Assembly (NCBI GenBank): GCA_913774955.1
Contig: CAJYKV010000004.1
Span: 186,001-250,000, forward strand
Origin: an uncultured Acidovorax sp.
Lineage (GTDB): Bacteria > Pseudomonadota > Gammaproteobacteria > Burkholderiales > Burkholderiaceae_C
Direction: 5' to 3'
Length of the DNA stretch: 64,000 nt
Shown: one piece after another, positions 9,812-17,255 of the stretch
Layout of the letters: the number at the start of each line of letters is the position of its first letter
How positions within the stretch are numbered: position 1 is the first letter of the stretch
The notes under the pieces: generated by a model
Told to the model about the DNA's origin: nothing
Seen by the model: the letters and a program-made list of their open reading frames with translations, nothing else
Databases searched by the model: none
Position numbers and translations under genes: made by a program

Positions 9812-10550
9812 GTGGGTTTGTTTCCCGGGGCCGGGATGTGCGCCCGGCGGCGCACCTACTTTCTTTTGCTTCGTCAAAAGAAAGTAGGCAAAGAAAAGGC
9901 GACCCTGGTGTCTGCGTCCCCCTTCGCCCCGGTAGGCGAAGGGGGCAGCCTGTGGTGCTCGGGTGCGGGGCGGCGCCGTGGAACTCGCTTCGCGCACTAT
10001 GTGCGCTGCGCTCGGACATCCCCGGCGAGTCAGATCACGAAGCAGGCGTGTCCTGCGGCACGCCTGCCCGCCCCGCACCCTGCGCTCCTCGGCGCAGACA
10101 CAAGGGTGGGGTGCAGCAGACGGGCCATTGCTTCGCTCGGCCCTTGGTGCGCGAGTGCTTCGCACCGCGCACCCGAATGGTTGGAAGGGGCGCGGCTGGC
10201 ATTGGCCAAGCGCGGCGATGGCCTGACTGTCGCAAGGGGCCGAGCAACGCGATGGCCCGTGTCGCTCCCTTCTGGATGCGCCTGGGGCGCGCAGGGGGCG
10301 GGGTGGCGGGCGTGCCGCAGGACACGCCCGCATCGTGAACTGATCTGCCGTGGCTGTCTGAACGGAGCGCGCCAGCGCGCAGTGAGTTCCACGGCACACC
10401 CCGCCCCCGAGCACCCCAGGTTGCCCCGTTCGCCCCGCGGGCGAACGGGGTCGCAGACAGCAGGGTCGCCTTTCTTTTGGGTACTTTTCTTTGGCGAAGC
10501 AAAGAAAAGTACCTCGCCCGCCGGGGCGAGTCCCGGCTCCGGGAAGCAAT
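9812..10550. repeat. large imperfect palindromic element, copy A
   Basis: A 739-base noncoding element whose left and right halves are imperfect reverse complements (arms of roughly 330 bases around a centre near 10150-10233). It is repeated at 23191-23928 in the same orientation. Each end carries a strong hairpin: 9855-9868 pairs perfectly with 9875-9888 (14 bp, loop CTTCGT), and 10480-10493 pairs perfectly with 10500-10513 (14 bp, loop GCGAAG, the complement of the left-end loop CTTCGC found in copy B). Further inside, GTCTGCG and the following Pro/Gly-codon-like GC tract on the left match GTCTGCGACCCC read from the right. Open frames across it in several phases are products of this repeat and not genes. 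It fills the whole space between the convergent YccS-type gene and AI-2E permease. Confidence 0.9.
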
Positions 10551-10588
10551 AAGGACAAGTTCGCTCGATCAAGAACCCGAGCGATCAA

Positions 10589-11962
10589 TCAGTCACTCAT
10601 CAACTCCCCGATCGGCCTCAAATCCTCCACCCGATCGCACACCGCCTTCACCACCATCATCACCGGAATCCCCAGCAGCACCCCCCACAGCCCCCACAGC
10701 CACCCCCAGGCCAGCACGCTCACGAACACCGCCACCGGGCTCATGCGGCTGGTGCGGCTCGTGAGCCAGGGCGTGAGCAGGTTGCCCACCAGGGTATGGA
10801 TGAGCAGCGACGCGCCGCCCACGGCCAGGGCCATGTCCACGGTGCCGAACTGCAGGAACGCGACGAGGGCCGATGCCCCCGTGACGATGATCGAGCCGAC
10901 GTACGGCGCGAGGTTGAGCACGCCCGCCACGACGCCCCAGACGATCGCGTTCTCCAGGCCGAGCAGGGCATACGCCACGCCGGTGCCGATGCCGACCAGC
11001 ACGCTCGTGGCCACCTGCACGAGCAGGTAGCGCTGGATCTGGCCGGAGATGTCGTCCAGCACTTCCATCGTGATCTTGCGGCGCTCCAGGCTGGCGCCGG
11101 CGATGCGCACGAGCTTGCGCCGGAACAGGTTGCCCGAGGCGAGCGAGAAGAAGGTGAGGAACACCACCACCGTGAGCTGGCCCGCGGCCGACACCAGGCC
11201 CATGGTGCCGGTCCAGACGTAGTCGCGGATGTTGAAGGGCGCGCGTTCGATCACCACGCGCTGCACGCCGCGGCGGGTCTGGGGCGGAATGCTTTCGGTG
11301 GCGGCCTGCTCGATCTGGCTGGCGGCCTTCTGCATGGTGTCGAGCGGGCTGGGGCCGCTCATGTTCAGGCGCATGGCGTCGCGCACCTTGCGGGCGGCGA
11401 CGGGCAGGGAGTCGACCAGCTCGGCCGCGCCATCCGACAGCGACCACGCCGTGCCGCCGAGGCCGCCGACGATGCCCAGCAGCAGCACGCCGGCACCGAG
11501 CCAGCGCGGGATGTACCAGCGCCGCAGCGCTGTGACGATGGGTTGCAGCGCGATGGTGAGCAGCAGGCTCAGCATCAGCGGGATGAAGACGGCGGCGGCC
11601 CAGTGCAGCAGTGCCAGGGCGGCGAAGAGCGCGAGCAGGGCGAGGGAGAGGTTGCGCACGTCCACCGGCATGTGCAGCACCAGCGGCGAGGGCAGGGCGT
11701 GGGAGGGCGACGCGGACGCGGAAGACGAAGGAGGCGAAGAAGATGACGGCGAAGACGAAAACGCCCCCGCGGGCGGAGGCGGAGGCTCGGCGGGGCCGGG
11801 CGCCGGGGCGGGCGGATCGCCCGCCGGGGGCGATGCCGGGGGAGGGTCTCCGGCGGGGGGCGGGCCGGCCGGCGGATCGCCCGCAGGCGGCGGCGGCGGG
11901 TCGGTGTCCCGCGGCGCGGCGGGATCGTTGGGGGTGGCCAGGACGGAGGCGGAGGGCTGCAT
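10589..11962 (-). CDS. AI-2E family transporter (PerM/YdiK-like permease)
   Basis: A 457-residue protein. After a low-complexity N-terminal tail of about 90 residues (repeated PPAGDPP units, then Ser-rich), the core runs LALLALFAALALLHWAAAVF through eight or so hydrophobic segments, with the family's long soluble insert (VDSLPVAARKVRDAM...) between the early and late helices and the late signature GxLNLAPYVGSII (VVAGVLNLAPYVGSI). The family includes E. coli YdiK/TqsA/PerM and exports small solutes; AI-2 itself is only one proposed substrate. ATG 11962 is chosen; the open frame extends upstream but with Pro/Arg-rich noncoding-type sequence. The stop lies 38 bases from palindromic copy A. Confidence 0.88.
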   Translation of the reverse strand: MQPSASVLATPNDPAAPRDTDPPPPPAGDPPAGPPPAGDPPPASPPAGDPPAPAPGPAEPPPPPAGAFSSSPSSSSPPSSSASASPSHALPSPLVLHMPVDVRNLSLALLALFAALALLHWAAAVFIPLMLSLLLTIALQPIVTALRRWYIPRWLGAGVLLLGIVGGLGGTAWSLSDGAAELVDSLPVAARKVRDAMRLNMSGPSPLDTMQKAASQIEQAATESIPPQTRRGVQRVVIERAPFNIRDYVWTGTMGLVSAAGQLTVVVFLTFFSLASGNLFRRKLVRIAGASLERRKITMEVLDDISGQIQRYLLVQVATSVLVGIGTGVAYALLGLENAIVWGVVAGVLNLAPYVGSIIVTGASALVAFLQFGTVDMALAVGGASLLIHTLVGNLLTPWLTSRTSRMSPVAVFVSVLAWGWLWGLWGVLLGIPVMMVVKAVCDRVEDLRPIGELMSD

Positions 11963-12230
11963 GCGCGGATTGTGGCGCGGCAGGAGCCCCTGTGCACGTA
12001 GGCGGGCGCCCGGCCGTGGCATCGGTGCCGATGGACGTGTGGGGAGATTCCGAATTTCTGCGGGCTGACGCGACGCCGGGCCGGGTCGGGCCGGGCCGGG
12101 CCAGGGCCATGGCAGCCGGCGGTGCGGGCTGCGCAACGGAGTAGGCGGGAAAAGCGCCGCTGTTCGGCCCATGCGCCCGGCGCGCGGCGGCTAGCATGGG
12201 CACATGCATTTCGAGGAAAGGTGCGCGCGC

Positions 12231-13079
12231 ATGACCCCCGTTGCGGAACTCCCGCTGCTCTCCGCCCCCCGCGGGCTCCGGCCTTCGCTGGCGCTGCTGC
12301 TGTGCGCCGCGGGGCTGGCCGGCTGCGCCGCCCCGCCCGACCTGCCGCAGCCGCAGGCCCATGCGCCATCCACCCAGAAGACGGCCCGCGCCGTGCACCA
12401 CTGGGACGTGCTCGCCGCCGACGTCGCGGCGCGCACCGCCGCCAAGCTGCGCGAATGGCCGGCGGGTGCGCACCCCATCTACGTCACGCCGGTCGAGGAA
12501 CCGGGCGGGGTGCCGGGTTTCGGGGCGGGTTTCCGCTCCCTGCTGATCACCCACCTCGTGGAACGCGGGCTGACGATGGCGACCCAGCCGTCGGACGTGC
12601 GGCTCGCCGTGGGCGTGCAGCTCGTGCAGCACGTGGCGCCTCCCGGCGACGGGGCGCGGCCGGTGCTGCTGGGCGAGGGCGTGCGCGTGGCGCGCGACGC
12701 ATCGATGGAGAACGGCGACTACCTGCTCGCGTGGGCGCCTCCGGGGCCGGCGCCGGTGGCCTTGTCTGGAGCAGGCGCCGGAGGCGCCATCGGGGTCGTC
12801 CCCGCGACGGTGTCCTCGGGAACCGTGGCGAGCGTGGTCCTCGGCGCTCCGGACGCGGCCCGGCCCGTCGTCGTCCAGCGGCTGGCTTCAGGCCCGGCCC
12901 GCACCGAGGTCCTGGTGACCACCTCGCTGGAAAGCGAGGGCCGCTACCTGGCCCGCACGAGCGATGTGTATTCGATCGACCAGGCCGATGCCGCGCTCTA
13001 CCTGCCGGCACTGCCCGCGCCGCCGCCGGCCATGGGGCCCCCGCCCGCACCGGTGAAGACCTGGCAGGTGGTGCCATGA
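12231..13079 (+). CDS. predicted lipoprotein of unknown function upstream of flgO-like gene
   Basis: 282 residues from ATG 12231, chosen over the in-frame ATG 12204 because GAGGAAAGG sits nine bases before it. A signal peptide with lipobox (LLCAAGLAGCAAPP, about residues 17-36) marks it as a lipoprotein. The mature part has a segment predicted to be globular (VEEPGGVPGFGAGFRSLLITHLVERGLTM split over about 80-105; DVRLAVGVQLVQHV) and a Gly/Ala/Val-rich middle. I recognise no family. Its last four bases overlap the start of the FlgO-like gene (ATGA), so the two probably act together, perhaps at the cell envelope or flagellar basal body. Confidence 0.75.
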   Translation: MTPVAELPLLSAPRGLRPSLALLLCAAGLAGCAAPPDLPQPQAHAPSTQKTARAVHHWDVLAADVAARTAAKLREWPAGAHPIYVTPVEEPGGVPGFGAGFRSLLITHLVERGLTMATQPSDVRLAVGVQLVQHVAPPGDGARPVLLGEGVRVARDASMENGDYLLAWAPPGPAPVALSGAGAGGAIGVVPATVSSGTVASVVLGAPDAARPVVVQRLASGPARTEVLVTTSLESEGRYLARTSDVYSIDQADAALYLPALPAPPPAMGPPPAPVKTWQVVP

Positions 13080-13771
13080 CGCGGCCGGTCCCTTCCCGGA
13101 ACCCGGCCGGGGGCATGGCCGGCCACGCGCCGGTGTGCGCGTCCGCTGTGGCTTCTTCCTCCGCATCCACCCCTGCCTCGCGCCGCGCATGGCTGCGCAC
13201 GGGCCTGGCGGCCGGCGCCGTGGCCCTGCTGCTGCCGGGCTGTGCCCGCTACTACTACGGCGCCGCCGCCGTGCCGAACGGCGGCAGCCCGGGCGCGCTC
13301 GGAGCGCTGGGCCTGGGCCCCACCGCGGCCGAAGCGCTGCTGGAGGCCAACTATGCCGCGGCCGACGCCCTGCTGCTGCAGGTACCGCAACTCGATCCGC
13401 GCCAGCCGGTGCTGGTGGGCACACTGGTGCACATCGACCGCCTGGGTGAATCGTCGCGGCTGGGCCGGCTGTGCTCCGAGCAGATCGCCGGCCGCCTGGT
13501 GCAGCGCGGCGTGCGCGTGACCGAACTCAAGATGCGCGAGACCCTGGCGATGGTGCCGGGCCATGGTGAGCTGCTGCTGTCGCGCGAAGTGCGCGAGGTG
13601 AGCCGCGCGCAGTCGGCGCAGGCGGTGGTGGTGGGCACCTATGCGGCCACGGCCCAGTCGGTGTTCGTCGGCCTGAAGCTGGTGAGCCCGGCCGGCAACA
13701 CCGTGCTGGCCGCGCACGACTACGTGCTGCCGGTGGACGACAACGTGCGCATCCTGCTCTCCATGCGCTGA
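13076..13771 (+). CDS. FlgO family outer-membrane lipoprotein
   Basis: 231 residues. An Arg-containing leader and hydrophobic segment end in a lipobox-like LLLPGCARYYYG (about residues 50-61). The domain that follows (about 85-225) has the FlgO pattern: two conserved blocks, PVLVGTLVHIDRLGESSRLG and LVQRGVRVTELKMRE, then SQAVVVGTYA-like QAVVVGTYAATAQSVFV and a final VLPVDDNVRILL. In Vibrio FlgO is an outer membrane protein needed for motility and associated with the flagellum. The gene is coupled to the lipoprotein before it and lies next to flhDC (convergent), which supports a motility link, though no other flagellar structural gene is in the window. Confidence 0.82.
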   Translation: MTRPVPSRNPAGGMAGHAPVCASAVASSSASTPASRRAWLRTGLAAGAVALLLPGCARYYYGAAAVPNGGSPGALGALGLGPTAAEALLEANYAAADALLLQVPQLDPRQPVLVGTLVHIDRLGESSRLGRLCSEQIAGRLVQRGVRVTELKMRETLAMVPGHGELLLSREVREVSRAQSAQAVVVGTYAATAQSVFVGLKLVSPAGNTVLAAHDYVLPVDDNVRILLSMR

Positions 13772-13803
13772 GGGCGCTTCCCGCGCACTGGGCCGGGGTG
13801 GGC

Positions 13804-13830
13804 AAAAAAAATCCCGGCACGCGGCCGGGA
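13804..13830 (-). terminator. Rho-independent terminator of flhDC
   Basis: Read on the minus strand, a GC hairpin (TCCCGGC / GCCGGGA, loop CGCGT-like) at 13812-13830 is followed directly by a run of eight T. It lies 29 bases past the flhC stop. It could also help stop transcription coming from the FlgO-like gene on the plus strand, but the T-run serves the minus strand. Confidence 0.85.
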
Positions 13831-13858
13831 GAGGGGGGTTACTCGCGTCGAAAAAGGA

Positions 13859-14413
13859 TCAGTGCAGCATCAGCGCGCCGGCCGACTTGCTCTTGCCGGC
13901 ACGGGCCGGGGGATTGCAGAGTCCGCAGGTGTAGGCGCGGGCGTTCTCGTACATCTCGGTCACGAACTGGCCGCCGCACTGCGAGCACTTGGTGCGCGTG
14001 AGCATGCCGGCATCCACGAACTTCACGAGGCGCCAGGCGCGGGTGAAGGACAGCAGGGGCTCGATCTCGGCCGTGGCGACCTGCTCGTTGTAGAGGCGGT
14101 AGGCCTTGGTCAGCAGCTCGACCGAATCCAGGCTCACGCCCTTGGAGAGGTATTCGTAGATGTTCAGGAACAGCGAGCTGTGGATGTTTTCCTGCCAGGT
14201 GAGGAACCAGTCGGTCGAGAACGGCAGCTGGCCCTTGGACGGCGACTTGCCCGCGATTTCCTTGTAGAGCCGGATCAGGCGCTCGTATGACAGCGACGTT
14301 TCCGACTCCAGCACCTGCATGCGGGCGCCCATCTGGATGAGCATGGCGGCGCGCTCGATCTGCTTGGATTCGTTCAGGACGCTCTTCACGGGGGCGGCTG
14401 CTGCTGCGGTCAT
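13859..14413 (-). CDS. flhC: flagellar transcriptional activator FlhC
   Basis: FlhC forms a heterohexamer with FlhD that activates class II flagellar promoters together with sigma-70. The 184 residues match FlhC through the core (IQMGARMQVLESETSLSYERL, GQLPFSTDWFLTW, SSLFLNIYEYL) and the C-terminal zinc site, whose cysteines are CSQC and CGLC (C-x2-C plus C-x2-C). It lies 57 bases downstream of flhD in the same operon. Length and motifs are complete, so the protein should be functional. Confidence 0.97.
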   Translation of the reverse strand: MTAAAAAPVKSVLNESKQIERAAMLIQMGARMQVLESETSLSYERLIRLYKEIAGKSPSKGQLPFSTDWFLTWQENIHSSLFLNIYEYLSKGVSLDSVELLTKAYRLYNEQVATAEIEPLLSFTRAWRLVKFVDAGMLTRTKCSQCGGQFVTEMYENARAYTCGLCNPPARAGKSKSAGALMLH

Positions 14414-14470
14414 GGCGGGCTTTCGAAGGACGGGACGGGCGGGAGGACGGAGAGGAGCGGGGCGAGCCGC

Positions 14471-14800
14471 TCAGAGCACTTCCGACACGCGGCTGGCCAT
14501 GAGGATGTTGGCGTGCAGCGTGTTGGTGGCTTCGTTGCCGACCTTCTTGGGCGTGTTGTGGTTGGTGAGCAGGCTCCAGACGAGGTTGTCGTCGACGCGG
14601 AAGCTGCACAGCAGGGTGTTGCGGGAGGCCAGCTTGAGCACCTGTGCGGCCGAGAGGGAGGCCAGGATGTCCGCGGCGTCTTCGTTGATGCCCAGGCGGA
14701 ACACGGCTTCGGCTTTGTCCTGGCGGATCAGCGTCTGGGCCAGCATCAGGTACGTGAGGTTGGCTTCGCGGATTTCGGCGAGAAGTTGTTCCGAGGTCAT
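14471..14800 (-). CDS. flhD: flagellar transcriptional activator FlhD
   Basis: 109 residues, first gene of flhDC. ATG 14800 is preferred because GGAAAAGGA stands just before it and because the protein then begins MTSEQLLAEIREANLTYLMLAQ, the normal FlhD start; the frame is open further up but has no counterpart in the family. The FlhD core DKAEAVFRLGINEDAADILASLS and the C-terminal NHNTPKKVGNEATNTLHANILMA-type helix are clear. FlhD gives the complex its promoter-region specificity together with FlhC. Confidence 0.97.
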   Translation of the reverse strand: MTSEQLLAEIREANLTYLMLAQTLIRQDKAEAVFRLGINEDAADILASLSAAQVLKLASRNTLLCSFRVDDNLVWSLLTNHNTPKKVGNEATNTLHANILMASRVSEVL

Positions 14801-15125
14801 GTTCAATCCTTTTCCGTTACCAGATCCCGAGGCCCCTGGCGGGGTGCAGGTGTGTCGCGATCCGTTGAAATGGATTGTGAATCCGGCCCAATCGGAAATT
14901 AAGTCGGGGTTTGGATGTGCAGCGTGTCTCGCTGCCAAGCCGGGTTTGTAGGAATTTCCCTTACAGGCGCGCCAGGGGCGGGACCGGCGTGCGAGGGCAG
15001 GCTTGCTGCGCGCGGTGGCAGGTGCCGGAGAAAGCCTTCGGTGCGGCTATCGGGTGGATATGAAGTGCCTATGGCTCGGCCGTGGCGTGCTGGCCTTGCT
15101 CACGGCACGCCCGCGGCGCGTGCCG
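14801..15125 (-). promoter_or_regulatory. upstream region of flhDC, no gene
   Basis: 325 bases between flhD and the sulfurtransferase gene (both minus strand). It must contain the flhDC promoter and probably a long 5' leader; the part nearest flhD (about 14870-14960) is relatively AT-rich (AATTAAGTC, CAATCCATTT). I could not identify a convincing -35/-10 pair or a known operator. A hairpin belonging to the sulfurtransferase 3' end occupies 15102-15126. Confidence 0.5.
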
Positions 15126-15126
15126 T
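15102..15126 (-). terminator. hairpin at the 3' end of the sulfurtransferase gene
   Basis: ACGGCACGC (15102-15110) and GCGTGCCGT (15118-15126) pair perfectly over nine bases around a seven-base loop. The hairpin begins at the stop codon of the sulfurtransferase gene. There is no T-run, so it may protect the 3' end or act with Rho, and it separates that gene from flhDC. Confidence 0.5.
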
Positions 15127-16025
15127 CAGCCGCGCTCGACCGGGCGGGACGGATCGCTGCACCACTCGCTCCAGCTGCCCGCGAACAGGGTGGTGGGGCC
15201 CAGCCCGGCGATCTGCATCGCCAGCAGGTTGGGCGTGGCGCTCACGCCGCTGCCGCACTGGTGCACCACGGTGGCCGGGTCGCGGCCGGCGAGCAGCGAT
15301 TCGAACTCGGCCCGCAATTGCGCGGCCGGCTTGAAGCGGCCGTCGGGCCCGAGGTTGTCGGAGAACGGCCGGTTCAGCGCGCCCGGAATGTGGCCGGCGA
15401 CCGGGTCGAGCGGTTCCACCTCGCCGCGGTAGCGGGCCGGCGCCCGCGCATCCACCACCGTCTGGCCCGGCTGGCCGAGCGCGGCCTGCACCTGGGCGGC
15501 GGTGGCGAGGCGCTGCAGCGGCTCGCCCAGCGCGAAGTTCGCCTGGAAGTGCGCGGGCTCCTCGCCGTGCGCCAGCTCGCCGCCGGCCTGCTCCCAGGCC
15601 TGCAGCCCGCCGTCTAGCACCGCCACGGCCCCGTGGCCGGCCCACTGCAGCATCCACCAGAGGCGGCCACAGAAGTTGGTGCCGTTGCGGTCGTACACCA
15701 CCGCCTGCATCGCATTGGAAAAGCCCACCGACGACAGCCACGCGGCGAAGCGCTCGGGGTGCGGCAGCGGATGGCGCCCGCCGGACGACGGCATCTCGCC
15801 TTCCTTCGCCACGATGGTGCCGCCCGCGCCGGGCACTCCGTGCGGGGCGCTCAGCGCCTCGTCGAGGTGCGCATACACCGCGCCGGGAATGTGCGATTCC
15901 AGGTACTGCTGCTGCCCGCGCGAGGGGTGCGCCAGATCGAAGCTGCAGTCGAAGACCATCAGGGGAGCGCCGCTCGCGCGCAGCGCCCGGAGTTCGTCGG
16001 CGGAAATGAGGGTGGTATAGGCCAT
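15126..16025 (-). CDS. sseA: 3-mercaptopyruvate sulfurtransferase
   Basis: A 299-residue protein of two rhodanese domains (about 5-150 and 180-295), cytosolic. The active-site loop is HQCGSGVSATPN with catalytic Cys257; the CGSG[VT]A form is that of mercaptopyruvate sulfurtransferases, whereas thiosulfate sulfurtransferases carry CRKG. Other landmarks are HIPGAVYAHLDEALS, VVYDRNGTNFCGRLWWML (catalytically dead first domain) and AGHIPGALNRPF. The enzyme moves sulfur from 3-mercaptopyruvate to thiol acceptors or cyanide. Substrate choice is inferred from the loop. Confidence 0.93.
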   Translation of the reverse strand: MAYTTLISADELRALRASGAPLMVFDCSFDLAHPSRGQQQYLESHIPGAVYAHLDEALSAPHGVPGAGGTIVAKEGEMPSSGGRHPLPHPERFAAWLSSVGFSNAMQAVVYDRNGTNFCGRLWWMLQWAGHGAVAVLDGGLQAWEQAGGELAHGEEPAHFQANFALGEPLQRLATAAQVQAALGQPGQTVVDARAPARYRGEVEPLDPVAGHIPGALNRPFSDNLGPDGRFKPAAQLRAEFESLLAGRDPATVVHQCGSGVSATPNLLAMQIAGLGPTTLFAGSWSEWCSDPSRPVERG

Positions 16026-16211
16026 GGCGTGTTCAGTCGATGGTGCGTGAGGGAATGGGAGCCGGCGTTCCCGGACGATGCGGCCGAGCAGAACCCCATG
16101 GTGCGGATTGTGCCGCCTCCCATGGCGGCGCCGCGTCGGCGCAGGCCGTCAATCCGTCGGGCACGGCCGGCCGGCCGTGCTGCCGGCGACATGTGCATGG
16201 GTCGTGCCGGC

Positions 16212-17129
16212 TCAGTGCTCTTCCGCCGGCGCCCCCGGCGCGGCACGCGCCCGCAGTACCGTCGCGACGACCCCGCTCACGATGATCAGCGCCATGCCGG
16301 CCCAGCCGATGGGCGGGATGTCGTCGCCGAACAGCACCACGCTGTAGACGCCCGCGAACACGATGCCCGAATACTGCAGGTTGGCGACCACCAGGGTGCC
16401 GCGCTGCGATCCCGCCCGCGCATAGGCGCGCGTCATGCAGAGCTGGCCCGCGGCGGCGAGGAAGCCGATCGGCAGCAGCCACAGGCCCGGCCAGCCCGGC
16501 CACGCCGAGGCGCCCGTGAGCAGCATCGCCGCGCCGCCCGCCACGGCCGAGCCGACCGCGAAATAGAACACGGTGCGCGTTTCCGGCTCGCCGATGCGCG
16601 ACAGCGCCATCACCTGCATGTAGGCGAACGCGGCGGACAGGCCCGAGAGCAGCCCGATCAGGCCGGCGAACATCTCGTGGGCGCCGAGGCTCGGGCGCAG
16701 CATCATGACCACGCCCGCGAAGCCGGCCATCACGGTCAGCACCAGCGGCGCCTGCAGGGGCGGACGCGTGCCGCCCGCGCCGCCCGAGGGCCGCCACGCC
16801 AGCAGCGCGCCGCCGACGATGAAGGCCGCGATCCACACGCTGCTCATGTAGTTGAGCGTCATGGCGGTGGCGAGCGGCAGGTGCGCGATGGCGTAGAACC
16901 ATGCGCCCAGCGACACCACCCCGATCAGGCTGCGCCAGGCGTGCATGCCGGGATAGCGCGTGCCGAGGCCCACGCCCTGGCGCCGCGCCAGCGCCCAGAG
17001 GATGGCCATGCCGATGATGCCGCGGTAGCACACCAGTTCGGCCGCGTTGAAGTGCGCGGACGCCATCTTCACGCAGACCCCCATGCTCGCGAAGAGGAAT
17101 GCGGCGAGGACCATCCAGAGGGCTTGCAT
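16212..17129 (-). CDS. DMT superfamily (EamA) transporter
   Basis: 305 residues with about ten hydrophobic segments arranged as two EamA repeats (about 1-140 and 155-295). ATG 17129 (MQALWMVLAAFLFASMGVCVK) begins right at the first helix. The conserved features ELVCYRGIIGM in the first repeat and VVANLQYSGIVFAGVYSVVLFGDDIPPIGWAGMALII at the end of the second (quoted motifs: LQYSGIVFAGVYSVVLFGD) are normal for the family. These are drug/metabolite exporters; substrate unknown. It is transcribed away from the oxygenase gene with 126 bases between. Confidence 0.9.
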   Translation of the reverse strand: MQALWMVLAAFLFASMGVCVKMASAHFNAAELVCYRGIIGMAILWALARRQGVGLGTRYPGMHAWRSLIGVVSLGAWFYAIAHLPLATAMTLNYMSSVWIAAFIVGGALLAWRPSGGAGGTRPPLQAPLVLTVMAGFAGVVMMLRPSLGAHEMFAGLIGLLSGLSAAFAYMQVMALSRIGEPETRTVFYFAVGSAVAGGAAMLLTGASAWPGWPGLWLLPIGFLAAAGQLCMTRAYARAGSQRGTLVVANLQYSGIVFAGVYSVVLFGDDIPPIGWAGMALIIVSGVVATVLRARAAPGAPAEEH

Positions 17130-17255
17130 GGGCGTGGGGCGGAAGATGAGGGACCGAAGGGGAAGGCCGATGTTAGGCCACCCCGGCGTCCGCATTCCGG
17201 AAAGATGCCTCGGAAAACCCGCCCTCCGGGACTCGCAGTGGCGATCGGCGCCCGT

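Noticed and set aside
6678..10019. Very long open frame on the minus strand across the cassette and the FUSC gene
   Set aside because: Composed of Arg/Gly/Pro/His-rich antisense sequence of clear plus-strand genes, with no recognisable domain.
9838..10572. Overlapping open frames of 90-335 codons in both strands of the palindromic elements
   Set aside because: They arise in the same places in both copies because the DNA is palindromic and GC-rich; no ribosome site or domain supports them.
14801..15125. Riboswitch or defined promoter upstream of flhDC
   Set aside because: The region is long enough, but no recognised riboswitch core or convincing -35/-10 pair could be found by eye.
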